Assembly (NCBI GenBank): GCA_013306675.1
Contig: JABLUY010000161.1
Coordinates: forward strand, 26,630-90,629
DNA: 64,000 bases
DNA from: Thraustochytrium sp. TN22
Taxonomy: Eukaryota; Sar; Bigyra; Thraustochytrida; Thraustochytriidae
Reading direction: 5' to 3'
Positions 39,169 through 48,865 of this stretch are shown in pieces. Position numbers and translations under genes: made by a program. Position 1 is the stretch's first letter. Each line of letters opens with the position of its first letter. Under the pieces are notes generated by a model. The model saw nothing but the letters and a program-made list of their open reading frames with translations. It was not told where the DNA came from and did not search any database.

Positions 39169-40059
39169 ATGAAGTTGATGCTGGGCGGCCGGCGCGGCGC
39201 GGGCGCGGCGGCGGTGGTCGCGGCCGTGGTCGGCGCCGTCCTAGGAGAGGCGCGGGGAGCGCAGGCGCTGCAGGGATTTAGCGGCGAGGCGCCGAGGCTG
39301 GTGCAGGGGGAGGAGGAGTGCGGCGCGACCCGCGGCGAGGCCCCGCGCAGCGTGCCGGAGCACCTGCGAGAGGCGTTCTCCAGGGGAGGGAGAATTCGGA
39401 TTGTGGAGGAGGACGAGGAGGACGAGGGGGCTGGGTTCGCCTTCGTGGATGAGACCTTCGGAGGCCAGGGCTCGCACTATGCGTATGCGGCCGCAGAGGT
39501 GGAGCGCCTGGGCGAGCGCGCGCAGGAGCTGGAACCCGTGGTGGCTGCTGTGCTGAGCGACCACGCGCGGCTGGCTACCAAGACAGCGGTCTTCGGGTCG
39601 CAGAAGCCGGTGATGGAGGGCCTGCTGCTGCGGCTCGGCGCGCGGCAGGTCGTCACGGTGGAGTACAATGCGCTGACGATCGAGCACGAGCGAGTTCGGA
39701 CAGTGCGCGGCAATCGGCTGCCGGCCGACGTGGGTCGTGTGCGGCTGGCGGTCGTCGTGGACGCCCTGCAGCACGACGGCCTTGGCAGGTATGGCGACCC
39801 GGTCTGCGCGGACGCAGACCTGCACGTCATGGACCACCTCGCACAGCGCGCCTCGCACGTGCTGCTGAGCGTGCCCACAGGGCCGGACGCCGTCGTGTGG
39901 AATGCGCACCGAATCTACGGCGAGGTGCGCTTGCCACTGCTCCTGCACGGCTGGAAGGTGCTCGATGAGCGGCCCTTCCCTTCGCGCTCGCTCAACCGCA
40001 CGGTGTTTTTGTTACAGCGAGCAAGTGAGGGGCCAAGCGCGGCTGTGCGCGAGCTGTGA
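39169..40059 (+). CDS. DUF268-family secretory protein
   Basis: A 296-residue protein of the DUF268 family (PF03269), an uncharacterised methyltransferase-like family found in plants, stramenopiles and nematodes. Signature stretches: VFGSQKPVMEGLLLRLGARQ, VTVEYNALTI, DALQHDGLGRYGDPVCADAD, LLSVPTGPDAVVWNAHRIYG and RLPLLLHGWKVLDERPFPS. The N-terminus MKLMLGGRRGAGAAAVVAAVVG reads as a signal peptide or signal anchor, pointing to ER/Golgi. I chose the ATG at 39169 because the earlier in-frame ATG at 39112 is 33 bp from a tRNA gene and adds only a Gln/Ala repeat peptide that would bury the signal sequence. The first 100 residues after the signal are acidic and variable. It converges on the BAR-SH3 gene 138 bp away. 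The chemical role is unknown. Confidence 0.85.
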   Translation: MKLMLGGRRGAGAAAVVAAVVGAVLGEARGAQALQGFSGEAPRLVQGEEECGATRGEAPRSVPEHLREAFSRGGRIRIVEEDEEDEGAGFAFVDETFGGQGSHYAYAAAEVERLGERAQELEPVVAAVLSDHARLATKTAVFGSQKPVMEGLLLRLGARQVVTVEYNALTIEHERVRTVRGNRLPADVGRVRLAVVVDALQHDGLGRYGDPVCADADLHVMDHLAQRASHVLLSVPTGPDAVVWNAHRIYGEVRLPLLLHGWKVLDERPFPSRSLNRTVFLLQRASEGPSAAVREL

Positions 40060-40197
40060 GATCAAGGCATGCGCGATGAGTGTCTCTTTTCCCGTCGCCG
40101 ATATTCTGCGCGTGAGCTGCAAAGTCCATGGCATGGGAACTCGATGACAGAATACTCATTTCAGTTTGGTGGTGCTACGGTATGTTTTTTTGGCTAC

Positions 40198-41481
40198 TCA
40201 CACATTGCCTTCGTAGTCCGAGTCGATGCCGTCATCGTCATCGCCAATGAGCTCAACGTAGTTGCTGGGGAAGACACCGCGCTTGCCGTTGGGAAGAGTG
40301 CCCTCCCACCAGCCATCCTCCTCCTGGCGCGTAATGGTAAGCGTGTCGCCCACCGCGATGGCCAGCTCGTCCGGGTTCTGCGGCACGTAGGCGTATAGAG
40401 CCCTGGCCTGCGGGGCAGCCGGGGCAGCGGACGGCACGGCGGCTGCCGCTGCGGGCGGCGGCGGCGGCGGCGGCGGCGGCGGCCGGGACGAGCTGGCAGC
40501 CGCAGCTGCGGCCGCTGCGGAGGGAGGTGGTGGCGGTCGCGCCCCGCCAAAGCTGCGCTGCGAACCCTGCTGTTGCTGCTGCGCATGCAGGGCGCCCGGA
40601 GGCGGCGGCGGCGGCGGCGGCGGCCCGCTGGTCGTGCCACTGGAGGCGTGCGACTGCATCATGTGCGCCGTCGGGTAGCTGTCGCTCTCGTTGGTGCCGA
40701 GGCGCGAGGAGGAGCCGGCCGAATCGCTGGCGCCGTCCATCATGCTACGCGAGGAGCCGACGAGCGCCATCTTGCCGTCGCGCAGCTCGCTCACCTTGGC
40801 GTCCTTGCGCTCGTTGAACTGGCTCCACTCGTGCGCCAGGTCGACCTCGCGGAGCTCGTTACCCTGGCTGATCTGCAGGCAAATATCGTTGCAGCTTTTG
40901 AAGAAAGCGATCGTGCTCTTCTTGAAGACGTCCATCTCTGGCTTGGCGAGGCCGACGCCGTCCTTGCCCTTGTCCTCCTCGAGCAAAAAGTCGAAGCTGC
41001 CATCAACCTCCGCGAAGAGCATAGCATGCGCGTGCACCGCGTCCTCGTGCTCGCGCGCACCCTTCTCGCGGGCCGCGGGGTCGTCCTTTTTCGCAGCATC
41101 GTCCGCCTTGCGCTTGAGGCGGTTCATAATGAGGCGCTTCTCCTCGAGGTCCGCGCACTCGCGCTTGAGCTTGTCGATGAGCTTGATCTTGAGCTCGATC
41201 GAGTCGATCGCCTCCTTGCACACCTTGAGCGAGCGCTCCGGCCCAAGCTCCACGGAGATCTGCGTGCCCAGCTTGAGCAGATCGCTGTCCGTGCTTTGCG
41301 CCAGCTCCGCCATGTTGCTGGCGGCCGAGCTCATCTTCTCGGCGCCGTCCATCCACACGCGGACGGCCTTCTCGCACTTCTTGAGGCCGTCGCGCATGCC
41401 CAGGCACGTCTTCTTCTTCTCCTTGAACCCCTCCGGCTCCTTGTCGCCCCCGCCGATGAGCCGCTGCTTGAGCAGGTACAT
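40198..41481 (-). CDS. BAR-domain and SH3-domain membrane-remodelling protein
   Basis: A 427-residue protein. Residues about 10-240 form long amphipathic helices with the heptad-like pattern of BAR domains (KIKLIDKLKRECADLEEKRL, then FKKSTIAFFKSCNDICLQIS). A Ser-rich linker, two poly-Pro blocks and a Gln run follow, then an SH3 domain at about 356-413 (ALYAYVPQNPDELAIAVGDT, DGWWEGTLPNGKRGVFPSNY), ending with an acidic tail. ALYAY, WWEG and FPSNYV are the ligand-binding SH3 motifs. The architecture matches amphiphysin/endophilin-like proteins that bend membranes and recruit dynamin, WASP or actin factors in endocytosis. The frame is open 72 codons further 5', but that part is Arg/Gly repeat sequence, so I start at the ATG 41479-41481. 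The BAR assignment rests on helix pattern; the SH3 is certain. Confidence 0.85.
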   Translation of the reverse strand: MYLLKQRLIGGGDKEPEGFKEKKKTCLGMRDGLKKCEKAVRVWMDGAEKMSSAASNMAELAQSTDSDLLKLGTQISVELGPERSLKVCKEAIDSIELKIKLIDKLKRECADLEEKRLIMNRLKRKADDAAKKDDPAAREKGAREHEDAVHAHAMLFAEVDGSFDFLLEEDKGKDGVGLAKPEMDVFKKSTIAFFKSCNDICLQISQGNELREVDLAHEWSQFNERKDAKVSELRDGKMALVGSSRSMMDGASDSAGSSSRLGTNESDSYPTAHMMQSHASSGTTSGPPPPPPPPPGALHAQQQQQGSQRSFGGARPPPPPSAAAAAAAASSSRPPPPPPPPPPAAAAAVPSAAPAAPQARALYAYVPQNPDELAIAVGDTLTITRQEEDGWWEGTLPNGKRGVFPSNYVELIGDDDDGIDSDYEGNV

Positions 41482-42277
41482 GGCGCCGCGCCCGTTGCTC
41501 GCCCCGCCGGCCGGCGCCCGCTGCGCTTCGCGTCCTCGCGCGCCGCCGCGCCGCCGTCCGTGACCGCCGCCGCGCCGCCGAGCGCGCCCGCCGCCGCGCG
41601 CAGACCGCCCGCCGCGCCGCCGCCGCCCGCGCGCGCGCGAGGATCCGAGCGCCGCCGGGGAGCCTGAGGAGTTCTGCCGCCGGAGCGGAGTCTTCAAGAG
41701 AGAGAAGAAGGAAAGAGGGCTCGTGAAGGCACGCTGGCACCGCTGGAACGCAGGAACCGAACCCAGCCTTGTCCGGTGGGCGCCACTGCAGAGGGACTCG
41801 AGAGAGGGCGCCGCGCAGCGAGCGCGGGTTGCAGGAAACCCGCGGCCGAGTCGTTAGTGCTCCCTGCGGTCGGCCCGCGCGAGTCTGCTTTTGCTGGCTT
41901 CCTTCTGCGTTGCGTCGCCGAGCAGCCTGGTGGCTTGGCAGGCGGTAGAGAAGGGCGAGTGATACGCTTGCTTGTGGCGGTCAGGCGAAGTCAGGCGCAG
42001 TCGTCAAGCACGTCAGCCTGACGAAGTCCCGTGGTGGGGAAGGGGAATCGCTCGCACACCTTCGGGTGGCGAGGCGTGAGGCGTGACTTGACACACGTCG
42101 GTGTGCCTCCGACGGCTGCGCAGGGAGGTCGCGCGGGGCAGACGGGGCACGGAGGGCGCAGCGCAGCGCTTCGCCTCGCGCAAGCTCCGCGCGCACGCGC
42201 GCGCGGAGCATGCTGTGGGCGTGAGCGCGACAAGCAGCAGTCGATCGACGCCCAGACAGACAGACAGACAGACGGAC
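41482..42277. other. Divergent promoter region, 796 bp
   Basis: Separates the BAR-SH3 gene (minus) from the tandem-motif protein gene (plus). GC-rich near the BAR-SH3 start; a (CAGA)n microsatellite at 42253-42273 lies directly before the plus-strand ATG and probably in its 5'UTR. No gene is visible. Confidence 0.6.
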
Positions 42278-45200
42278 ATGTCGGCGCCAAAGGCGCCAAA
42301 GGCCAAGGCCAAGGCCGTCGAGGTCGGCGCACTCGGCATTCGCAAGGATGCAAAGAACATGTTCACGCCGCAGACTCGGACGGCGTGGACACGGACCAAG
42401 TTCAAGCTGCGCGTGATCAACGAGATGGGCGGCGCTGGAGGTGGAGGGCGCGATTCGAGCATCGTCGAGGCGCCTGCTGCTGAGGAGCATGTCGCCGGGG
42501 CCAATGAAGCGAAGGCCGCCGCGGGCGACACCTCCACGCGCGCCGCGCCGCCGCGTCCCGTTGTACTGCAGCGATCCATGACCAACTCTGGCTTCGGCCA
42601 GTCCCGGAGCAACCTCTTCGACGCCTCGAGCGTCGTGTCCAGCGCCGCCGACTCCATGTACGGGGCGACCATGGAGAACCGCCAGCACGAGAACAGTGCG
42701 CCCAAGCAGACTCGCAAGCCGGTGCCTCTCAAAAGGGTCATGTCCACGGGCGCCTTTGGCGCGTCCAGGGCCAATCTCTTCGACCCGTCTACGGTCATAC
42801 CCAGCGCCGCCGAGCAGCACGGCCACATCGCCTCGGAGGACCGACGAGAGCCGCTCGCAGCTACCGAGCCGCCCAAGGCTGGCGTCAAGCGCGGCCGTGG
42901 CGCCGGCGTCCCGGTCGCGCTGCAGCGGGGACTCTCGCACTCGCATTTCAGCCAGTCCAGGGCTCATATTTTTGACGCGGCGAGCGCCATGCCAACGGCC
43001 TCGGATCAGATGGGCCTAAGCAGCGCCGCGCCTCCGGAGCTCGATGACGGTGCGCTCAGCGCTCAGCTCCCCTCGTCCTCCTCTACCACCTCGCCAGTCC
43101 CGGCGACTCGCCGTACGATGAGCAAGAGTGCCCTTGGCATGTCGCGCTCCAACCTTTTTGACCCGCGCAGCGCAGTGGCCACTGCGTCCGAGCAGATGGG
43201 CCTCGCGTCGCCCAACGGCGCGGTCGCGCAGCGCAAAGCTGAGGCGGCCAAGAAGCATCATGTAGCATCGATCCCTGCATTCGACCGCTCGCAGTCCGTG
43301 TCGGTCATGCTCGAGCTTGGCACAAGGCAGGACGACGAGGACGACGAGGATGGCTTTGGAGCTCCGGAGGACGATGACGATATGCTCGACAACGCGCTGG
43401 AGGCCGCTTCTACCACCGGCTCGCGACCAGTGGCTATTCGTCGCGAGATGAGCAAGAGCGCCTTTGGCATGTCGCGCTCCAACCTCTTTGACCCACGCAG
43501 CGCCGTGGCCACGGCGTCCGAGCAGATGGGCCTCGCGTCGCCCAACGACGCGGTCGCGCAGCGCAAAGCTGAGGCGGCCAAGAAGCATCATGTAGCATCG
43601 ATCCCTGCATTCGACCGCTCGCAGTCCGTGTCGGTCATGCTCGAGCTTGGCACAAGGCAGGACGACGAGGACGACGAGGATGGCTTTGGAGCTCTGGAGG
43701 ACGATGACGATATGCTCGACAACGCGCTGGAGGCCGCTTCTACCAGCGGCTCGCGACCAGTGGCTATTCGTCGCGAGATGAGCAAGAGCGCCTTTGGCAT
43801 GTCGCGCTCCAATCTCTTTGACCCACGCAGCGCCGTGGCCACGGCGTCCGAGCAGATGGGCCTCGCGTCGCCCAACGACGCGGTCGCGCAGCGCAAAGCT
43901 GAGGCGGCCAAGAAGCATCATGTAGCATCGATCCCTGCATTCGACCGCTCGCAGTCCGTGTCGGTCATGCTCGAGCTTGGCACAAGGCAGGACGACGAGG
44001 ACGACGAGGATGGCTTTGGAGCTCTGGAGGACGATGGCGACATGCTCGCCAATGCGCTGGAGGCCGCTTCTACCAGCGGCTCGCGACCAGTGGCTATTCG
44101 TCGCGAGATGAGCAAGAGCGCCTTTGGCATGTCGCGCTCCAATCTCTTTGACCCACGCAGCGCCGTGGCCACGGCGTCCGAGCAGATGGGCCTCGCGTCG
44201 CCCAACGACGCGGTCGCGCAGCGCAAAGCTGAGGCGGCCAAGAAGCATCATGTAGCATCGATCCCTGCATTCGACCGCTCGCAGTCCGTGTCGGTCATGC
44301 TCGAGCTTGGCACAAGGCAGGACGACGAGGACGACGAGGATGGCTTTGGAGCTCTGGAGGACGATGGCGACATGCTCGCCAATGCGCTGGAGGCCGCTTC
44401 TACCAGCGGCTCGCGACCAGTGGCTATTCGTCGCGAGATGAGCAAGAGCGCCTTTGGCATGTCGCGCTCCAATCTCTTTGACCCACGCAGCGCCGTGGCC
44501 ACGGCGTCCGAGCAGATGGGCCTCGCGTCGCCCAACGACGCGGTCGCGCAGCGCAAAGCTGAGGCGGCCAAGAAGCATCATGTAGCATCGATCCCTGCAT
44601 TCGACCGCTCGCAGTCCGTGTCGGTCATGCTCGAGCTTGGCACAAGGCAGGACGACGAGGACGACGAGGATGGCTTTGGAGCTCTGGAGGACGATGGCGA
44701 CATGCTCGCCAATGCGCTGGAGGCCGCTTCTACCAGCGGCTCGCGACCAGTGGCTATTCGTCGCGAGATGAGCAAGAGCGCCTTTGGCATGTCGCGCTCC
44801 AATCTCTTTGACCCACGCAGCGCCGTGGCCACGGCGTCCGAGCAGATGGGCCTCGCGTCGCCCAACGACGCGGTCGCGCAGCGCAAAGCTGAGGCGGCCA
44901 AGAAGCATCATGTAGCATCGATCCCTGCATTCGACCGCTCGCAGTCCGTGTCGGTCATGCTCGAGCTTGGCACAAGGCAGGACGACGAGGACGACGAGGA
45001 TGGCTTTGGAGCTCTGGAGGACGATGACGATATGCTCGACAACGCGCTGGAGGCCGCTTCTACCACCGGCTCGCGACCAGTGGCTATTCGTCGCGAGATG
45101 AGCAAGAGCGCCTTTGGCATGTCGCGCTCCAACCTCTTTGACCCACGCAGCGCCGTGGCCACGGCGTCCGAGCAGATGGGCCTCGCGTCGCCCAACGACG

Positions 45201-47275
45201 CGGTCGCGCAGCGCAAAGCTGAGGCGGCCAAGAAGCACCATGTAGCATCGATCCCTGCATTCGACCGCTCGCAGTCCGTGTCGGTCATGCTCGAGCTTGG
45301 CACAAGGCAGGACGACGAGGACGACGAGGATGGCTTTGGAGCTCTGGAGGACGATGGCGACATGCTCGCCAATGCGCTGGAGGCCGCTTCTACCAGCGGC
45401 TCGCGACCAGTGGCTATTCGTCGCGAGATGAGCAAGAGCGCCTTTGGCATGTCGCGCTCCAACCTCTTTGACCCACGCAGCGCCGTGGCCACGGCGTCCG
45501 AGCAGATGGGCCTCGCGTCGCCCAACGACGCGGTGGCTCAGCGCAAGGCTGAGGCGGCCAAGAAGCACCATGTAGCATCGATCCCTGCATTGGACCGCTC
45601 GCAGTCCGTGTCGGTCATGCTCGAGCTTGGCACGAGGCAGGACGACGAGGACGACTTTGGAGCGCTGGAGGATGAGGATGACTCGCTTGGCGACGCACTG
45701 GAGGCCACCTCTACGCTTGGGTCACGCCCTGTGTCGATTCACCGTGAGATGAGCAAGAGCGCCTTCGGCATGTCACGCTCGAATCTCTTCGATCCGCGCA
45801 GCGCCGTGGCCACGGCGTCCGAGCAGATGGGTCTCGCGTCGCCCAACGATGCCGTTGCGCAGCGGAAAGCAGAGGCGGCCAAGAGGCAGCCAGCAGGGCC
45901 AATACCAGCCTTTGACCGCTCCATGTCACTTTCCGTCATGCTGGAATTTGGGACGGACGCTCCTGATGACGAAGATCTGTTCAGCGTGAACTCGTTCGAG
46001 GAAGAGGATGTCGAGGAGGACGACGACCCGTTTGCGGCGCGCCCCGAGTTCGGTCGGCAAGAGTCCGTCTCCCAGATGCTTCTCGACTTCAATCCCGGCA
46101 CGTGCAAGAAGTCCACGGCAGCCCAGGCAGCGTCCGCCGCTGCAGACTCGATCCGGAGAGCTTCTTTCCGTGCCGAGGAGGAGGAGGACGAGGACGAGGA
46201 CGAGGACGAGGAGGATCCTTTTGACGGACCGCCTGGCTTTGGGCGTCAGGAGTCCGTCTCACAGATGCTGCTCGACTTCGAGCCGAACCATCGCAAGCCT
46301 GCGGACGGCACAGCGGTGCAGTCGTCAAGTAGCATCGGGGCATCGACGGAGGGCGACGACGGCGAGGATGATCCATTCGCGCAGCCACCGGACTTTGGCC
46401 GACAGCAGTCCGTGTCGCAGATGCCACTTGACTTTCAGCCCATGCCAAAGTCGCAGCCCACACCACAACGCAATGAGGACCGCGCCGCGGTCATCGATGA
46501 CGACGAAGACAGCGACGACCCTTTCGGCGACGACACACACAGTAAGGATGACGACGCCTTTGGCACTCCTCTCGGTTTTGGCCGCCAGGAGTCCGTGTCG
46601 CAAATGCTACTGCACGTCGACAAGGTCGCGCCTAACGCCCCCTCAGCGCGCTCCGAGCCGGAGCGCGCAGCGCGCTTGGTGGCGCCGCTGGCGGACGCCT
46701 CAGTCCAGACCGAGACCGAAGAGGTCGGTGGCTGGAGGCTGGTGCCCCCGGCGTCGATGCAAGCAGACGAGGGCGTGCAGGCTGCGCCTGACTGCAAAAA
46801 TTCCTCCGTCCAGACCGCTCCGTGGCGGCCTCGGTCGCCTCGACCTAAGCCTGGGGCCGAAGTAGCCGAAGCGAAGGAGGCTGGCGGGGCCGCCGGCGCG
46901 CCCACAGCGCACGGCGTCCATAGATCGCAGCTGTCGCACATCGGCAAGCTCCTCACAGGACCTTCGTCGTGCGTACTGCCCTCGATTGCTGGCCACTCCG
47001 TGCATTCTCCGCCCCGGGTAGCGGGCTGCCAGTCGCCCATCCCGGCCGCCAACCGCTCCGAGGAGGTCCGCAGCGCGTTGCTCTCTCCGGAGCCCGACCT
47101 GGGCCGCGCGCACAACGACCGCCTCATCCCTGCATCGCTCCGCCGCCACGCACGGCCCGGGTCCGCCGGCAAGGCGGCAGCGGAGGTCCGCAGCCCGCGT
47201 CGCCCGGCCGAACCTGCGTCCTGCTCGCTGTCCCCGCGTGCTGCGCGTCTCCGTACGCGAGGTCCGCCGCCCTGA
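42278..47275 (+). CDS. Large two-motif tandem-repeat protein (novel)
   Basis: A 1,665-residue protein of no recognised family. After an N-terminal region (RKDAKNMFTPQTRTAWTRTK near 25-45) it is an array of two short motifs. Motif A, consensus R-x-MS-x-S-x-FG-x-SR-x-NLFD, occurs 12 times: three divergent copies (residues about 95-240) and nine starting at 281, 391, 501, 611, 721, 831, 941, 1051 and 1158. Motif B, consensus F-[DG]-R-x-x-S-[VL]-S-x-M-L, follows each late A copy (FDRSQSVSVMLELG) and recurs four times alone near 1257-1440 (FGRQESVSQMLLDF). Acidic spacers separate motifs. The central units are 330 bp long and almost identical in DNA. No catalytic site, signal or membrane helix is seen. 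Regular Ser-rich docking-like motifs suggest a scaffold or phospho-regulated binding array. The start is the ATG after the CAGA repeat. Confidence 0.8.
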   Translation: MSAPKAPKAKAKAVEVGALGIRKDAKNMFTPQTRTAWTRTKFKLRVINEMGGAGGGGRDSSIVEAPAAEEHVAGANEAKAAAGDTSTRAAPPRPVVLQRSMTNSGFGQSRSNLFDASSVVSSAADSMYGATMENRQHENSAPKQTRKPVPLKRVMSTGAFGASRANLFDPSTVIPSAAEQHGHIASEDRREPLAATEPPKAGVKRGRGAGVPVALQRGLSHSHFSQSRAHIFDAASAMPTASDQMGLSSAAPPELDDGALSAQLPSSSSTTSPVPATRRTMSKSALGMSRSNLFDPRSAVATASEQMGLASPNGAVAQRKAEAAKKHHVASIPAFDRSQSVSVMLELGTRQDDEDDEDGFGAPEDDDDMLDNALEAASTTGSRPVAIRREMSKSAFGMSRSNLFDPRSAVATASEQMGLASPNDAVAQRKAEAAKKHHVASIPAFDRSQSVSVMLELGTRQDDEDDEDGFGALEDDDDMLDNALEAASTSGSRPVAIRREMSKSAFGMSRSNLFDPRSAVATASEQMGLASPNDAVAQRKAEAAKKHHVASIPAFDRSQSVSVMLELGTRQDDEDDEDGFGALEDDGDMLANALEAASTSGSRPVAIRREMSKSAFGMSRSNLFDPRSAVATASEQMGLASPNDAVAQRKAEAAKKHHVASIPAFDRSQSVSVMLELGTRQDDEDDEDGFGALEDDGDMLANALEAASTSGSRPVAIRREMSKSAFGMSRSNLFDPRSAVATASEQMGLASPNDAVAQRKAEAAKKHHVASIPAFDRSQSVSVMLELGTRQDDEDDEDGFGALEDDGDMLANALEAASTSGSRPVAIRREMSKSAFGMSRSNLFDPRSAVATASEQMGLASPNDAVAQRKAEAAKKHHVASIPAFDRSQSVSVMLELGTRQDDEDDEDGFGALEDDDDMLDNALEAASTTGSRPVAIRREMSKSAFGMSRSNLFDPRSAVATASEQMGLASPNDAVAQRKAEAAKKHHVASIPAFDRSQSVSVMLELGTRQDDEDDEDGFGALEDDGDMLANALEAASTSGSRPVAIRREMSKSAFGMSRSNLFDPRSAVATASEQMGLASPNDAVAQRKAEAAKKHHVASIPALDRSQSVSVMLELGTRQDDEDDFGALEDEDDSLGDALEATSTLGSRPVSIHREMSKSAFGMSRSNLFDPRSAVATASEQMGLASPNDAVAQRKAEAAKRQPAGPIPAFDRSMSLSVMLEFGTDAPDDEDLFSVNSFEEEDVEEDDDPFAARPEFGRQESVSQMLLDFNPGTCKKSTAAQAASAAADSIRRASFRAEEEEDEDEDEDEEDPFDGPPGFGRQESVSQMLLDFEPNHRKPADGTAVQSSSSIGASTEGDDGEDDPFAQPPDFGRQQSVSQMPLDFQPMPKSQPTPQRNEDRAAVIDDDEDSDDPFGDDTHSKDDDAFGTPLGFGRQESVSQMLLHVDKVAPNAPSARSEPERAARLVAPLADASVQTETEEVGGWRLVPPASMQADEGVQAAPDCKNSSVQTAPWRPRSPRPKPGAEVAEAKEAGGAAGAPTAHGVHRSQLSHIGKLLTGPSSCVLPSIAGHSVHSPPRVAGCQSPIPAANRSEEVRSALLSPEPDLGRAHNDRLIPASLRRHARPGSAGKAAAEVRSPRRPAEPASCSLSPRAARLRTRGPPP
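43118..45748 (+). repeat. 330-bp coding tandem repeat, 8 units plus partial ninth
   Basis: Units start at 43118, 43448, 43778, 44108, 44438, 44768, 45098 and 45428, each 330 bp except the last (321 bp); a partial ninth begins at 45749. Units 2-7 differ at only a handful of positions: DDDDMLDNALEAAST versus DDGDMLANALEAAST, and AACCTC versus AATCTC in the NLFD codons. Units 3-5 are alike and unit 6 reverts to the unit 1/2 type, as expected from recent unequal crossing-over or gene conversion. The last unit is more diverged. Confidence 0.95.
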
Positions 47276-47784
47276 TCGAGAGCCTCTTGGCACGGCGCTC
47301 ATGCGAGTTGCTGATTAGTTGCAGTGCACGCGGACCTCGGGCTCGCTTTGCCGAAATTTGATTTGACGTGTATCATCACCTGCTTGGTCGAGCGCATGTC
47401 CCCCCAGCGCCCGTGGACGATGCCCGCAACCTCCACGTGCCTGCTCGGAACAGCGGGTCGCGCGCAGCCATGCATCCCGCGATCGTGGTGTTGGGCTCTT
47501 TGCGCTCGCGCTCGTCCATTTGATCAAGCTCCTGCTTCTTGGTGCTCCTCCTCGCTAACGCCTTTTTTTTCCATGGCGCGTTCTCTGGGGCAGCGTGCGA
47601 GTCTTGCGCCACATTTGAAACGCTCCTATCGTGTCCAACGAGCAGCCTAGTCGTGGTTGGTGCAGAGACTCGCAGGGTGCCCGGGCAGCGCAGCCGCGAC
47701 AGATCCCGCGTTCAAATCGCAATCGACGGCGGCGAGGGGGAAAAGGACGGCCGGCGCAGAGAAGCTCGCGTGCACGAAGAGGAG
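47276..47784. other. Intergenic, 509 bp
   Basis: Between the tandem-motif gene and the coiled-coil gene, both on the plus strand. Lower GC than the genes, with a T-run at 47562-47570. The coiled-coil frame is open from about 47539 but has no ATG before 47785. No separate gene is supported. Confidence 0.55.
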
Positions 47785-48668
47785 ATGCAGCCCTTCAGGC
47801 TGCTGGCGACGCAGGCTCGGACGCGCGAGGAGGAGCAGCGGCGCGTGAGGTTCGCCGACGAGCACGCGGAGAGGTCGCGGCGCGCGCAGGGCAACCACGC
47901 GCACGCCCACGCGCGCGCGGCTTCGTGGACTACGCCAGTGACAGCAAGAACCACGACGAGGCCGATGAGGAGCCCTCCGGCGTCGCCGCCGCCGACGGCA
48001 ACAGTGACGACGGCGAGACGGCGGGAGGAGGAGCTGACCGCTGGCGGCGGCGGTGGCGGCGGCGGCGACCTGGTCGTCTTCGGGGCGGCAAGCGCCGACC
48101 CGGAGTCTGGAGGCGGATGGGGTCACCATGCGTCGACGCGCGGCGGGCCTGGCCACGGTGGGCTGGGGTCGTCGCCGGTCTCGAGCCTGCGGCGCGCATT
48201 CGAGGAGCAGAGCGAGAACATCAGCGCGCTGCAGCGCGAGCTGCACGCGGAACGCATGCGCGCGCAGCAGTTGGAGCAGGACCTGGAGCTGGCGGTGCGC
48301 AAGGCGGAGCGCGTGCGGCAGGAGGCGCAGGCGCAGGCGGCGGAGCTGGGGCAGGCGCAGCGCAAGTTGACGAGCGCGCAGGAGGAGAAGGCGGCGCTCG
48401 AGGACCGCTTCAGCGACATGCAGAAACGCGCGGTGAGCCTGCAGTCGAGCCTGTGGCAGGCCCGGGACGAACGCAAAAAGGACAAGGTCAACATGACGCG
48501 CAAGTACGAGAAGGACAACGCGCTCCTCAAGAGCCACTCGGAGCTTGGAGCGCTCCTCAGCGGCGGCGAAACGGAGGTAAAGGGAGACTGTCAGTGCTGG
48601 TGCCGGGCATGCGGCGCTGGCGTTAGCGCCAACAGCAGCGCCTCCAGCAGCGCCACCAACAGCAGCAA

Positions 48669-48700
<32 letters not shown>

Positions 48701-48756
48701 GCAGCAGTAGCAGCGGCAAAAACAGCAAGCCGGGCAAGGGCGCGGATGTCCAATGA
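47785..48756 (+). CDS. Coiled-coil protein of unknown function
   Basis: A 323-residue frame from the ATG at 47785. The start is basic (LLATQARTREEEQRRVRFAD). Residues about 135-250 form a strong coiled coil (SALQRELHAERMRAQQLEQD, LELAVRKAERVRQEAQAQAA, LTSAQEEKAALEDRFSDMQK). The tail has CQCWCRACG, a possible metal-binding Cys cluster, then a Ser/Asn run from AGC/AAC repeats. Between about 47925 and 48045 another plus-strand frame reads more like protein (GFVDYASDSKNHDEADEEPS) than this one, so two compensating indels in low-complexity runs may affect the region. No specific family; possibly cytoskeletal. It converges on the ADCK-like gene 109 bp away. Confidence 0.7.
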
Positions 48757-48865
48757 GAGCGCAAGGCAGCTGGCGACCCGCTAGCTAGGCCTAAGTGAGA
48801 AGAGCGGGAAACATGTCACATGTCACTTTTGTGTGGTGGTCCTCCGTCGAGTCGGAGGCTCCTGA

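Noticed and set aside
43016-45571. 851-codon open frame on the minus strand through the tandem repeat
   Set aside because: Each 330-bp unit is a multiple of three without stops on this strand, so repeat copying extends it automatically; the plus-strand motifs persist in diverged copies outside the array whereas the minus frame does not.
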